Assembly (NCBI RefSeq): GCF_015595025.1 | Contig: NZ_JADNRL010000019.1 | Location: 464,165-496,766, forward strand | Direction of reading: 5' to 3' | DNA: 32,602 nt | From: Halomonas sp. KAO | GTDB lineage: Bacteria; Pseudomonadota; Gammaproteobacteria; Pseudomonadales; Halomonadaceae | Shown here: in pieces, positions 7,319-14,986 of the stretch | How positions within the stretch are numbered: the stretch's first letter is position 1 | How the letters are laid out: every line of letters starts with the position of its first letter | Notes under the pieces: model-generated | Told to the model about the DNA's origin: nothing | Database searches by the model: none | What the model saw: the letters and a program-made list of their open reading frames with translations, nothing else | Position numbers and translations under genes: made by a program

Positions 7319-7440
7319 CCCTGGGCCGCCGGGTCGGCGTGATCTCCCACGTACAGGAGATGCACGAGCGCATCCCGATGCAGATCCAGGTGGCGCCTTG
7401 GGACAATGGCACCAGCCATGCAAGGCTGGTGAGCCAGTAG
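7318..7440 (+). pseudogene. Duplicated 3' end of sbcC
   Basis: The last 40 codons (7321-7440, TAG stop) align without gaps to the sbcC 3' end at 4670-4789. By hand count 100 of 120 bases and 31 of 39 residues are identical, including the RRVGVISHVQEMHERIP block. The divergence is too large for a recent copy, so this is probably an allele from another lineage or the older native end. No start or upstream sbcC sequence is attached; instead an SDR fragment is fused in front. Confidence 0.85.
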
Positions 7441-7451
7441 AAGTAAAAAAA

Positions 7452-7487
7452 GGCTCGCCGATGTGAATAAGCACATCGCGGCGAGCC
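7452..7487. terminator. Bidirectional terminator at the island's right edge
   Basis: GGCTCGC-CGATGTG pairs with CACATCG-GCGAGCC (a 2-nt bulge at 7479-7480), with a 6-nt loop. On the minus strand the stem is followed by TTTTTTT (7445-7451), a strong terminator for the SDR gene ending at 7501. It is homologous to the sbcC terminator at 4801-4845. Confidence 0.78.
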
Positions 7488-7500
7488 ACTTTGCACACTA

Positions 7501-8355
7501 TCAAGTGTTGAGCACGACGCCCCCGTTAAGGTGGAGAGTTTGCCCGGTCATATAGGATGACTCTTCGCTGGCTAGGTAGACATAGGCCGGGCCTATCTCG
7601 CTGGGCTGTCCGGCACGATCCATAGGCACCTGGCCGCCGAAGCCCGCAACTTTTTCGGCATCGAAACTGGCAGGTATCAGCGGTGTCCAGACCGGCCCGG
7701 GCGCTACCGCATTGACGCGGATGCCCTGATCGACCAGCGAGACCGCCAAAGAGCGCACCAGCCCTTGTATCGCGCCCTTGGTGGCGGAATAGTCGATCAG
7801 GGTATCGTTGCCCTTGAAGGCGTTGATGGAAGAGGTGGCGATGATACTGTCACCTTCCTGCATATGGGGCAGAGCAGCCTTGGTCAGGTAAAAGTGGCTG
7901 AAGATGTTGGTCTTAAAAGTGCGCAGAAGCTGATCGTCTGGTATCTGGGTGATATCGTCCCAGTCATACTGCTCAGCGGCATTGTTGATCAGGATATTGA
8001 CCTTGCCGAACGTCGCGAGAGACTGGTCTATCGCTTCCCGGCAGAACGTCGACTCACCCACGTCCCCCTGGAGCAGCAGGCAGCGCCGCCCCTCGGCCTC
8101 GACCAGCTTTTGGGTCGTTTCGGCATCGCGGGTTTCGTCCAGGTAGATAAGCACGCAGTCAGCGCCTTCGCGGGCGAAATGCAGCGCAACCGCACGACCG
8201 ATACCGCTATCGCCACCGGTAATCACGGCCACTTTATCGTTGAGCTTGGCGCTTCCCCGGTAACTCGCGCGAATGTACTCGGGCTCCGGATGCATTTTGT
8301 GCTCCGCGCCAGGCTGATGTGATTGCTGCTGCGGGGGTTGTTTACGCTCTGACAT
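7501..8355 (-). CDS. SDR family oxidoreductase (general-stress type)
   Basis: A 284-aa NAD(P)-dependent short-chain dehydrogenase of the extended-N-terminus type, similar in layout to Bacillus GS39 and E. coli YghA proteins. A hydrophilic Gln/His-rich N-terminal tail of about 38 residues precedes the Rossmann motif TGGDSGIG (46-53). NNAA is at 124-127, the catalytic Ser is in ATSS (about 175), and Tyr189-x3-Lys193 sits in YSATK. PGPVWTPL and the C-terminal GQTLHLNGG are typical of the family. The start has GGAGGG at good spacing. The substrate cannot be told from sequence. Its position beside ectD suggests a stress-related role, which is inference. Confidence 0.88.
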   Translation of the reverse strand: MSERKQPPQQQSHQPGAEHKMHPEPEYIRASYRGSAKLNDKVAVITGGDSGIGRAVALHFAREGADCVLIYLDETRDAETTQKLVEAEGRRCLLLQGDVGESTFCREAIDQSLATFGKVNILINNAAEQYDWDDITQIPDDQLLRTFKTNIFSHFYLTKAALPHMQEGDSIIATSSINAFKGNDTLIDYSATKGAIQGLVRSLAVSLVDQGIRVNAVAPGPVWTPLIPASFDAEKVAGFGGQVPMDRAGQPSEIGPAYVYLASEESSYMTGQTLHLNGGVVLNT

Positions 8356-8456
8356 GAATAAGCCCTCCGTCTTTACATCTTTAACAATCGCTCCTCTCGC
8401 CGGAAGAAGGCGGCGGTTAAAGGTCCGCGCTGTCGACTACGCCGCCCTATTTGCAG

Positions 8457-9380
8457 CTACGAACGATTGCTGGCATATACGGGCTTGAGGGGCTCCCAGT
8501 CCTTGCGCGCAGCAAGAAATTCCGGGCGCGGCTTGTTGCCGCAATAAGGGTCGTGAAGAGTATTTTCCACGCTGTTGTAGACGAAGAAGAGGTTACTCCT
8601 CGGCCAACAGGACATGTTGATATTGGAGCCATGGAGCGTATTACACTCAAACATCACAAGCGAACCTGAGTCGCCCTTGGGCGCTTCGATGCCGTTCTCC
8701 ACCATCATCGACTTCAGGCTCGCGGCATCCGGCACGCCGATTTCCTGACTCTTGAGCGATTCCTTGTAGTTGTTCTCGGGGGTGCGTCCAACACAGGGAA
8801 TAAAGTACTTGTGAGAGCCGGGGATCAGCATCAGCGGACCGTTAAATTCACCGTTGTCGGTCAGAATGATCGAGCAGCTCAGGGAGCGCATGCGCGGCAT
8901 GCCATCTTCGCTGTGCCAGGTCTCGAAGTCAGAGTGCCAGTTAAAGCCCTTGCCTTTAAAGCCCGGCTTATAGTTGATGCGCGACTGGTGGATATATACA
9001 TCACTGCCGAGAATTTGCTGGACCATGGCCAAAAGCCGCGGGTCCCGTGTCAGGCGGCTAAAGCGCTCGGAGATCGTGTGAATGCCGAAGATGGAGCGAA
9101 TTTCCTGTTTGCCCGGCTCCAGAACGGCACCCTCCGAGAGCTTCAGGTCCTCGTCCTCCTCATATTCACGCAGCTCCTGGATAAAGGCCTGCATCTCTTC
9201 CCTATCGAAGAAATTCTCGAACGAGAGGAAGCCATTTACTTCGAACTCATCCAGTTCCTCTTGGCTCAATGGTCCACTCACGCGCTGTCCGTCATCGCTG
9301 TGAACGACGGGATCAATGCGCTCGAACATGCCCAGCTTGCGTTCCAAACGGGTCGGAAAAAGATCCTGCATATCGCGCAT
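8457..9380 (-). CDS. ectD: Ectoine hydroxylase EctD
   Basis: A 2-oxoglutarate/Fe(II) dioxygenase that converts ectoine to 5-hydroxyectoine, a compatible solute made under salt and heat stress. The 307-aa protein carries the EctD signature FNWHSDFETWH at 146-156. The iron ligands are His149, Asp151 and His250 (NTLHGSN), and RSNLFFVYNS at 261-270 supplies the 2-oxoglutarate-binding Arg. The length is typical. The ATG is preceded by a very strong AGGAGGAGG site. No ectABC genes are nearby, so the ectoine precursor must be made from another locus; separation of ectD from ectABC is known in Halomonas. Confidence 0.96.
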   Translation of the reverse strand: MRDMQDLFPTRLERKLGMFERIDPVVHSDDGQRVSGPLSQEELDEFEVNGFLSFENFFDREEMQAFIQELREYEEDEDLKLSEGAVLEPGKQEIRSIFGIHTISERFSRLTRDPRLLAMVQQILGSDVYIHQSRINYKPGFKGKGFNWHSDFETWHSEDGMPRMRSLSCSIILTDNGEFNGPLMLIPGSHKYFIPCVGRTPENNYKESLKSQEIGVPDAASLKSMMVENGIEAPKGDSGSLVMFECNTLHGSNINMSCWPRSNLFFVYNSVENTLHDPYCGNKPRPEFLAARKDWEPLKPVYASNRS

Positions 9381-9444
9381 AGCTCCTCCTCCTAAGTTAT
9401 CCGAGGTATAAAGCTAGTCCACAAACTAAGGCCTCATCAACCTT

Positions 9445-9474
9445 TTGCTGCCATCCTGTTGGATATTGCATACT
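9445..9474 (+). promoter_or_regulatory. Predicted promoter of the DUF3008 gene
   Basis: TTGCTG (9445-9450) and CATACT (9469-9474), spaced 18 nt, lie about 40 nt upstream of the small-protein ATG in the divergent ectD/DUF3008 interval. The match to consensus is moderate. Confidence 0.35.
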
Positions 9475-9522
9475 TTACTTCAGGAGTGGCAACACACCTT
9501 GAACAGCAGAGGAGAAAGCAAC

Positions 9523-9714
9523 ATGCCGGCAAAATCAAAGGCTCAGCAAATGGCGGCTGGTGCGGCGCTGGCGGCCCGGCGCGGCGAGCAGAAAGTCAGC
9601 GATCTCGACGGAGCAGCAAGATCGATGTACGACTCCATGAGCGAGGAGGAGCTGGAAAAGATGGCTGCCACTCAGCGCCGAGGCAAGCCGCAGCACAACA
9701 AACAGTCGGAGTGA
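9523..9714 (+). CDS. DUF3008 family small protein
   Basis: A 63-aa basic, Ala/Lys-rich protein beginning MPAKSKAQQMAAGAALAARRG and containing SMYDSMSEEELEKMA, the characteristic segments of the DUF3008 family. The function is unknown. I chose the internal ATG because GAGGAGAAAGC lies just before it and the family starts MPAKSK; the longer frame from 9445 adds unrelated residues. It is divergent from ectD across about 140 bp that must hold both promoters. Confidence 0.85.
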   Translation: MPAKSKAQQMAAGAALAARRGEQKVSDLDGAARSMYDSMSEEELEKMAATQRRGKPQHNKQSE

Positions 9715-10015
9715 CCCGACCCTACAGGCGGCTCGGCGCTGGTGAAGGCGTCTATTCCGTCTATTCGGAGCTCTCCGCTTGTTTTCTTGGAGATGGCTTC
9801 CTTGTTCTCTGTGGAGTAACGCACGTTGATCACCTCTCAATCCGTTTAGGCGACACCTACGGTGACAGGTAGGCCCCTGCTCCAGCGCCCCGCCATGTTG
9901 ATACGGCAGTATGGCAGACCCTACAACGCAGTCTCAGCGCGTGCGGCACTCGCGATTATGCCGCCGGGGCAGGCGATGGTATCGTCTGCGCACATCTCCA
10001 CACAGGACACCATCG
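9715..10015. other. Intergenic stretch, no gene seen
   Basis: About 300 bases between the DUF3008 gene and the ABM-domain gene. Several overlapping open frames exist on both strands, but none has a ribosome site, coding-like composition or recognisable product. It presumably holds the promoter of the downstream gene. Confidence 0.5.
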
Positions 10016-10387
10016 ATGTCACAGAAGATCTACTGCATCGCCAGCTTCAAGCCCAAGCCCGGACGGGAAGACGCCGTGTTTCGCGCCCTCCAGGCGCTGG
10101 AGCCCAACGCCCACCGCGAAGATGCCTGCCTGCACTACACCGTGACCCGCCAGATCGACAACCCCTTCGCCCAGGGCACGAGCTACCCCATCGTCTTCCA
10201 TGAGGTGTGGGCCAACCGGGCGGCCTTCGAGGCTCACTGCCAGCGCCGCGAGATCCGCGAGTTCTTCGCCACCCACCTGGAGGCTGAGGACGGCGATATC
10301 GAAGATGCCAACGTCTGCGTCTATACGGATGAGCCGGCCGACTTCGATGCTCCGGACCTGAGCGCGGCCGGGCTCAAGGAGGCGTGA
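10016..10387 (+). CDS. Antibiotic biosynthesis monooxygenase (ABM/YgiN-like) domain protein
   Basis: A 123-aa single-domain protein with the ABM pattern: a first strand IYCIASFKPKPGRED, then PNAHREDACLHYTVTRQIDNP, then IVFHEVWANRAAFEAHCQRREIREFF. The E-x-W and H residues are typical of quinol or small-molecule monooxygenases of the YgiN group. I start at the ATG at 10016, since the upstream extension is Arg-rich and unlike the family; the ribosome site (AGGA, 12 nt away) is weak. The following SDR gene is 53 nt downstream on the same strand, so co-transcription is likely. The substrate is not predictable. Confidence 0.8.
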   Translation: MSQKIYCIASFKPKPGREDAVFRALQALEPNAHREDACLHYTVTRQIDNPFAQGTSYPIVFHEVWANRAAFEAHCQRREIREFFATHLEAEDGDIEDANVCVYTDEPADFDAPDLSAAGLKEA

Positions 10388-10440
10388 CATGGACCGGCCT
10401 CTCGGACTGATCACGCTCGCCGGTCGCTAGGGAGAACCGC

Positions 10441-11304
10441 ATGGCCCTTGCACAAGAGACCCCACCACGCAGCATCCTGATTACCGGCTGCTCGAGCGGT
10501 ATTGGCCATGCCGCGGCCCATGCCCTGATGGCCCGGGGCTGGCGGGTGTTCGCCACGGCCCGCGCCGAGGCGGATGTGGCCAGGCTCGCGGAGGAGGGCC
10601 TCGAGGCCCTGAGGCTCGATCTAGACAGCAGCAGCTCCATCGAGGCCGCGGTGGCAACGGTCAAGGAGCGCACCGGAGGCCGACTGACGGCACTGTTCAA
10701 CAACGGTGCCTTTGGTCAGCCCGGTGCGGTGGAGGATCTGTCGCGGGAGGTGCTGCGGGCTCAGCTGGAAACCAATCTGCTCGGTACCCACGAGCTCACC
10801 ACACGGGTACTGCCGATGATGCGCGCCCAGGGTCACGGGCGCATCGTGCACAACAGCTCGGTACTGGGCTTCGCCGCCCTGCCCTATCGCGGCGCCTATG
10901 TATGCTCCAAGTTCGCTCTCGAAGGCCTGACCGACACCCTGCGTCAGGAGCTTGTCGGCAGCGGCATCCATGTCAGCCTGATCCAGCCGGGGCCGATCAC
11001 CAGCCGCTTTCGCGACAACGCCTATCGCGCCTTCAAGGCCAACATCGACCCCATCCATAGCGCCCACGCCGTCACCTATCGGCAGGTGGAGGCGCGCCTC
11101 GCCAGCCAGGATGGCAAGGCCCCCTTCACCCTGGGCCCCGAGGCGGTGGTCGAGAAGCTGATCCACGCCCTGGAGAGCAAGCGACCGCGGCCGCGCTATG
11201 CGGTCACGCTGCCGACCCATCTGTTCGCGGTACTCAGGCGGGTGTTGAGCACCGGGGGCATGGACCGGGTGCTGCTGCGCTCGACCCGGGACGAACGCGA
11301 GTAG
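10441..11304 (+). CDS. SDR family NAD(P)-dependent oxidoreductase
   Basis: A 287-aa classical SDR with TGCSSGIG at 15-22, NNGA at 87-90, Ser in HNSS (139-140) and Tyr153-x3-Lys157 (YVCSK). The GPITSRF segment and long C-terminal helix region resemble the retinol/17-beta-hydroxysteroid dehydrogenase-like SDR group; the actual substrate is unknown. GGGAG precedes the ATG. It lies 53 nt after the ABM-domain gene. A broken copy of its codons around residues 40-72 occurs at 7213-7318, fused to an sbcC fragment. Confidence 0.88.
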   Translation: MALAQETPPRSILITGCSSGIGHAAAHALMARGWRVFATARAEADVARLAEEGLEALRLDLDSSSSIEAAVATVKERTGGRLTALFNNGAFGQPGAVEDLSREVLRAQLETNLLGTHELTTRVLPMMRAQGHGRIVHNSSVLGFAALPYRGAYVCSKFALEGLTDTLRQELVGSGIHVSLIQPGPITSRFRDNAYRAFKANIDPIHSAHAVTYRQVEARLASQDGKAPFTLGPEAVVEKLIHALESKRPRPRYAVTLPTHLFAVLRRVLSTGGMDRVLLRSTRDERE

Positions 11305-11344
11305 AGAGCTCTTCACCAGGGAGCCACCGGTCATCGCGACTTGA

Positions 11345-11620
11345 TCGTGGCCGGAAGCCGCGGCGTCACGATCGGTGGCGGCTGTGGGGGCCTCGGCAGT
11401 GCTGATCAACTGCTCGGTGCCCGAGGCGGTCACCACCTCCATGGACGAGCTTGTCGACCTTGGCGTGCCGTTCGGCGGCTACGCCAATGCCATTGCCTCG
11501 GCCGCGGTCCTGACCCCAGGCGGTGTGGATGGCCTCGAGGCTCGCCTGGACCTCGACCCCGCGGGCTATGCCGCCCACGCCTGTGGCTGGGTCGAGCGGC
11601 GAGCAACACGCTCAGGCGGC
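11345..11620 (+). pseudogene. Homocysteine S-methyltransferase remnant
   Basis: The frame containing 11375 encodes GASAVLINCSVPEAVTTSMD, then PFGGYANAIAS, PGGVDGLEARLDLDPAGYAAHACGWV and a degraded end, ERRATRSGG. This follows the C-terminal half of homocysteine S-methyltransferases (MmuM type): the NCS Cys region, G-x-YAN, a DP-x-Y-A-x-HA-x-GWV helix, and then normally GGCC. The zinc-binding GGCC is lost and no N-terminal half or start exists upstream. The open frame continues through the opposite-strand SDR only by chance. Confidence 0.7.
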
Positions 11621-11674
11621 CGGCGCGACTACCCCTTGAACCTAAGCAACAAGCGCCAGTCGACTCCGCCGTGG

Positions 11675-12349
11675 TTACCAGGGCAGAGTCTCGCCATTGC
11701 TGTGCCAGAAGCCGCCGCTGTTCTCCAGCGTCAGCGCCTCGATACGCTGGGCGATGCCCGTGGCGGCTTCCTCGGCGCTGATCATGCCGCCGAAGTTGAC
11801 CATGCGCGTCTGCACATAGCCCGGGTGAATCTGGGCTACGGCGATACCCCGCGGCTTGAGGTCCACGGCCAGCGACTTGCCGAAGGCGTTGAGCGCCGCC
11901 TTGGAGGCACGGTAGCCATAGCGCCCGCCGGAATCGTTATCGGCGATGGAGCCCATGCGGCTGGTGATATTGGCGACCTTCGCGCCCTCCCCCAGATTGT
12001 CCAGCAGCGTCTCGGTCACGCGCAGCGGTGCATAGGCATTGATCTCCATCTGCGTGCGGATGGAGTCGAAGTCGAGCTCGCCGAGCACCTCATCCTGCAA
12101 CAGGCCGGCGTTATTGATCAGCAGGTCGAGGCGGCGGCCCGCCAGCTCCTGCTTCAGCCGTGTCACGTCCTCCTTACGGGTCACGTCGATGCCCTCGATC
12201 AGGGTCTCGGCGATGTCACGCAACTCGGCCGCTTCCTCGCCGCCACTGCGGCACACGCCGATCACCGCCCAGCCGGCGGCATGGTAATGGCGAGCCAGGG
12301 CGAGTCCGACGCCACGGTTGGCACCGGTGATCAGTACGCTAGATGACAT
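11675..12349 (-). CDS. SDR family oxidoreductase (C-factor/CsgA-like)
   Basis: A 224-aa short SDR with TGANRGVG at 8-15, NNAG at 79-82, Ser130 in NITSRMGS and Tyr146-x3-Lys150 (YRASK), followed by HPGYVQTRM. The small size and layout match the C-factor-like SDR subgroup found widely in marine gammaproteobacteria. GGAG lies 7 nt before the ATG. It faces the decayed methyltransferase fragment. The substrate is unknown. Confidence 0.87.
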   Translation of the reverse strand: MSSSVLITGANRGVGLALARHYHAAGWAVIGVCRSGGEEAAELRDIAETLIEGIDVTRKEDVTRLKQELAGRRLDLLINNAGLLQDEVLGELDFDSIRTQMEINAYAPLRVTETLLDNLGEGAKVANITSRMGSIADNDSGGRYGYRASKAALNAFGKSLAVDLKPRGIAVAQIHPGYVQTRMVNFGGMISAEEAATGIAQRIEALTLENSGGFWHSNGETLPW

Positions 12350-12544
12350 ATCAACTCCAGAGCAGGAAGTGTGGGTACATGACGTGTGAGTACATGACGG
12401 TAGGTGGGGGCTCTGCCCTGCTCTTCAAGCCTGGCCGCTCAAGCAGGGCCTACCTGTCTAGCCATCGTCCCCATCCAGGTTCGACCGACCTGCAGTGGAA
12501 GGCGAAGCACCAAGCCATTCCCCCCCTGCCGGACGTGGCGCTGA

Positions 12545-12811
12545 TCACCTGAGCTGGCTATCCTTGCTGCCCCGCCGGTTGATGGCAGCAACATCCACCC
12601 CCTTGGCCTCCAGGCTCGACTGGCATGCGACACAGAGCTGCACACCCGGGAGCGCCTTGCGTCTTCCCTCCGGGATGGGTGCATCACACTCCACGCAGAA
12701 CTCGGCGCTCTCACCGCTGCTCAGGCTGGTCCGCGCCCTTTCGACCGCCTCCTCAACGGTGGCGTCAATCTGATCCTGTACGGCTCCATCTCGAGTCCAA
12801 CCACCGGCCAT
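12545..12811 (-). CDS. ybiI: DksA/TraR-type C4 zinc-finger protein YbiI
   Basis: An 88-aa protein of the same length as E. coli YbiI, with the same framing (MA-GW at the start, NRRGSKDSQLR at the end). The zinc finger is Cys39-x2-Cys42-x17-Cys60-x2-Cys63, preceded by a helix with acidic residues. Members of the family may bind RNA polymerase through the secondary channel, but YbiI itself has no settled role. The ribosome site is weak (GGGGGT about 10 nt upstream). Confidence 0.88.
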   Translation of the reverse strand: MAGGWTRDGAVQDQIDATVEEAVERARTSLSSGESAEFCVECDAPIPEGRRKALPGVQLCVACQSSLEAKGVDVAAINRRGSKDSQLR

Positions 12812-12918
12812 GATGCATTACCCCCATATCGATACATAAGCCATTGAGTGCTCAGCACGGGAAGGCGGGACTGGGTTGTCCTCAACGACACTACCCAGTA
12901 ATCCCAAGATATGAGAAA

Positions 12919-12946
12919 GGCCGACCACGGGCAACCGTGGCCGGCC
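12919..12946 (-). terminator. Rho-independent terminator after the YkvI-type gene
   Basis: A 12-bp stem with one mismatch (12919-12930 with 12935-12946) and loop GCAA. On the minus strand it is followed by TTTCT. It lies about 130 nt beyond the end of the minus-strand membrane-protein gene; the rest of 12812-13075 shows no gene. Confidence 0.6.
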
Positions 12947-13075
12947 TGGCACTCTAAATGAAGTGGCATTCTGGGCGCAGTAGCCCAATCGGAAAACGGC
13001 ATCCTGCCGCTGGCGGTACCACAGCCCCAGCGCCCCTGCGGACACCGGGCAGAGATATCAGCGGCTGGAGAGGTA

Positions 13076-14173
13076 TCAGCGGCTGGCGGAGCTCGCCAAC
13101 TGCGCCTTGCTGCGCAGGCGTGTGTTGTTCCAGCGAACGCCCAGGGCAACGATCAGGATCAGCCCCACCACGCCCAGCATGGGATAGACGGTACCGATCA
13201 GGGTGCTGAATCCGAACTGGCTGAGCACCAGCCCGACAAGGGTGAAGATGACGCTGAACAGCTTGAAGCGGCCCGACTCGGGCGCGGCGAAGCGGGCGCT
13301 GAAGGCGAAGAACATGCCCACGGCGGTGCTGTAGATCATGCAGATCAGCGCCACCGACATCACCATTGCCACCACCGGAGAGACCGCCGTGGCAAGCATC
13401 AGCGAGGGCATATCCACGCCGGCCAGACGCTCGAGATTGGCGAACAGGCCGATATTGAGCAAGAAGATCAGCACACCGAGCCCCACGCCGCCGAGAATGC
13501 CTCCCAGGGATGCCTCACGCGTATTGCGGGTCAGACCACCGATCACCGAGAGCATGGGAAAGCCCACGGCAATATTGAAGGAGGCATAGAGCACAGCGCC
13601 GATAAACCAGTGCGAAATCGACCAGCCATCACTGATGGTGGGCACCTCGGCAGCCGCGGCCTCCAGTGTCTCCAGAGAGGCGCTGCTGGTGAAGAAGGAG
13701 TAGACGGTGATCGTCAGCACCAGCAACAGCAGTACCGGCATGATAAGGCTGATCAGGTTGATGATGCCGCGAACACGCAGGCACAGGGTCAGGATGACCA
13801 GCACGCTGAGCAACACGCCGCCAAACAGCGGTGGCAGGCCGTACTGCTGGGCGAAGATGGAACCGCTGCCGGCCAGCATCACCACCCCGACACCGAACAG
13901 GAAGAAGGAGAGCACCAGGTCGATGACCAGCCCCGCTCGCTTGCCGAAGAGCGCCTCCAGCACCTCCTTGTGGGAGCTCGCCTGCATGGTGGAGCTCATC
14001 CGCGCGATCTGCATGCCGAGAAACGCGAACAGCAGGCCGCTTACCAGGGTGCCGGCAATGCCGATCGCCCCATAGCCAGTAAAGAACTGCAGCACCTCCT
14101 GACCCGAGGCGAAGCCGCCACCGATGATGATCGACATGAAGGTCATGGCGATCAGGAAAGGCTGTTTGCTCAT
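13076..14173 (-). CDS. YkvI family membrane protein (APC-superfamily-like transporter)
   Basis: A 365-aa very hydrophobic protein with about 10 membrane segments. The first begins IAMTFMSIIIGGGFASGQEVLQFF, where the unwound helix-1 motif GGGFASGQE is typical of YkvI proteins, relatives of sodium-coupled amino-acid/APC transporters. The substrate is unknown. I start at the ATG at 14173, which has GAGGTG at good spacing; the five upstream residues of the longer frame add nothing. It appears monocistronic, with a terminator downstream. Confidence 0.8.
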   Translation of the reverse strand: MSKQPFLIAMTFMSIIIGGGFASGQEVLQFFTGYGAIGIAGTLVSGLLFAFLGMQIARMSSTMQASSHKEVLEALFGKRAGLVIDLVLSFFLFGVGVVMLAGSGSIFAQQYGLPPLFGGVLLSVLVILTLCLRVRGIINLISLIMPVLLLLVLTITVYSFFTSSASLETLEAAAAEVPTISDGWSISHWFIGAVLYASFNIAVGFPMLSVIGGLTRNTREASLGGILGGVGLGVLIFLLNIGLFANLERLAGVDMPSLMLATAVSPVVAMVMSVALICMIYSTAVGMFFAFSARFAAPESGRFKLFSVIFTLVGLVLSQFGFSTLIGTVYPMLGVVGLILIVALGVRWNNTRLRSKAQLASSASR

Positions 14174-14501
14174 GGAAAGACACCTCAATACAAATGGCTT
14201 CTATGGCCCGTCCCAACCGCGGGCCGGCTCATCGGAAATCAATACAAGCACTCTGTCGGGTCCATCGCAGACGGACCCGATTCGGGAGCACTGGCGTTGC
14301 TGTAATGATCAGATGCGCGGGAGTATACGATAGGAAACTTAGTTTATTATCGGGAATATAGGCGCCAATCAGAAAGAAATACCCCGCAATACGCCTTTGG
14401 TCTCATTTTACTGATTTTAATATGGTATTCAGAGACCAGAGAGGCCATCCACGCCATGACGTATGGTGGCTTACCCCCTTCACGCTACGAATGGAGACCC
14501 C
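14174..14501. other. Divergent regulatory interval between the YkvI and DUF503 genes
   Basis: About 330 bases with no gene. The centre (14320-14430) is AT-rich and must hold promoters for both genes; a minus-strand TATACT at 14327-14322 is a candidate -10, but without a good -35. An inverted repeat is present at 14256-14280. Confidence 0.4.
14256..14280. promoter_or_regulatory. Perfect 8-bp inverted repeat in the ykvI-type gene leader
   Basis: TCGGGTCC and GGACCCGA are separated by 9 nt, upstream of the membrane-protein gene. It could be an operator or an mRNA hairpin. There is no T run, so a terminator is unlikely. Confidence 0.35.
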
Positions 14502-14783
14502 ATGCACCTTGGTATTCTCACCCTGACCATCTCCCTGCCCGGTTGTCGTTCTCTGAAGGAGAAACGCCAACGCATGGGTGGCCTGCACGAGCGTTTCGGG
14601 CGCAACCCGGCCATCGCCGTCTGCGAAAGCGGCGAGCTCGATCGCCTGGACGCCAGCGAATGGACCTTTGTTGCCGTCGCCCCCGCCAAGCCCCAGGTAG
14701 AGGCCCTGCTCAGCGAGATCGAAGACAAGATACAGCGCACCGTGGATGGGCGAGTGATGGGGGCGACCCGGGAGATGCTGTAA
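14502..14783 (+). CDS. DUF503 (YlxP-like) family protein
   Basis: A 93-aa protein starting MHLGILTLTISLPGCRSLKEKR, the hallmark of DUF503: a first strand followed by the SLKEKR motif. It continues through NPAIAVCESGELD and a C-terminal helix. In other bacteria the family sits near rbfA/infB and has been linked loosely to ribosome maturation, but its function is unsettled, and here it stands alone. The internal ATG is chosen because GGAG lies 7 nt upstream and the family begins at this Met. Confidence 0.85.
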   Translation: MHLGILTLTISLPGCRSLKEKRQRMGGLHERFGRNPAIAVCESGELDRLDASEWTFVAVAPAKPQVEALLSEIEDKIQRTVDGRVMGATREML

Positions 14784-14933
14784 TGGCGCCATGCAGCCGA
14801 ACCGCCAGGCAGCCAGCGAAACACCATACCAGCAGACCACCGACGGCAGAACAGGTCACGCCAGTGGCCCTGACCGGCGTCTCACCTCCTCGGGCGACGC
14901 CCTGAACATATCGACGATCTCCTCTCCATCGCG

Positions 14934-14965
14934 CCACAGGCCCGGCACGCTGGCCGGGCCTGTGG
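14934..14965. terminator. Strong hairpin between convergent genes
   Basis: A perfect 13-bp GC-rich stem (14934-14946 with 14953-14965) and a 6-nt loop, followed on the plus strand by CTTTC. It lies between the DUF503 gene and the convergent nemA gene and probably serves both directions. The rest of 14784-14933 shows no gene. Confidence 0.6.
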
Positions 14966-14986
14966 CTTTCAGGGCTTGGCGACGGC

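Noticed and set aside
7179..7466. 95-residue plus-strand frame across the scar region
   Set aside because: It runs in a different frame through the SDR and sbcC fragments, whose true frames are recognisable; the Gly/Arg-rich product is a GC-frame artefact.
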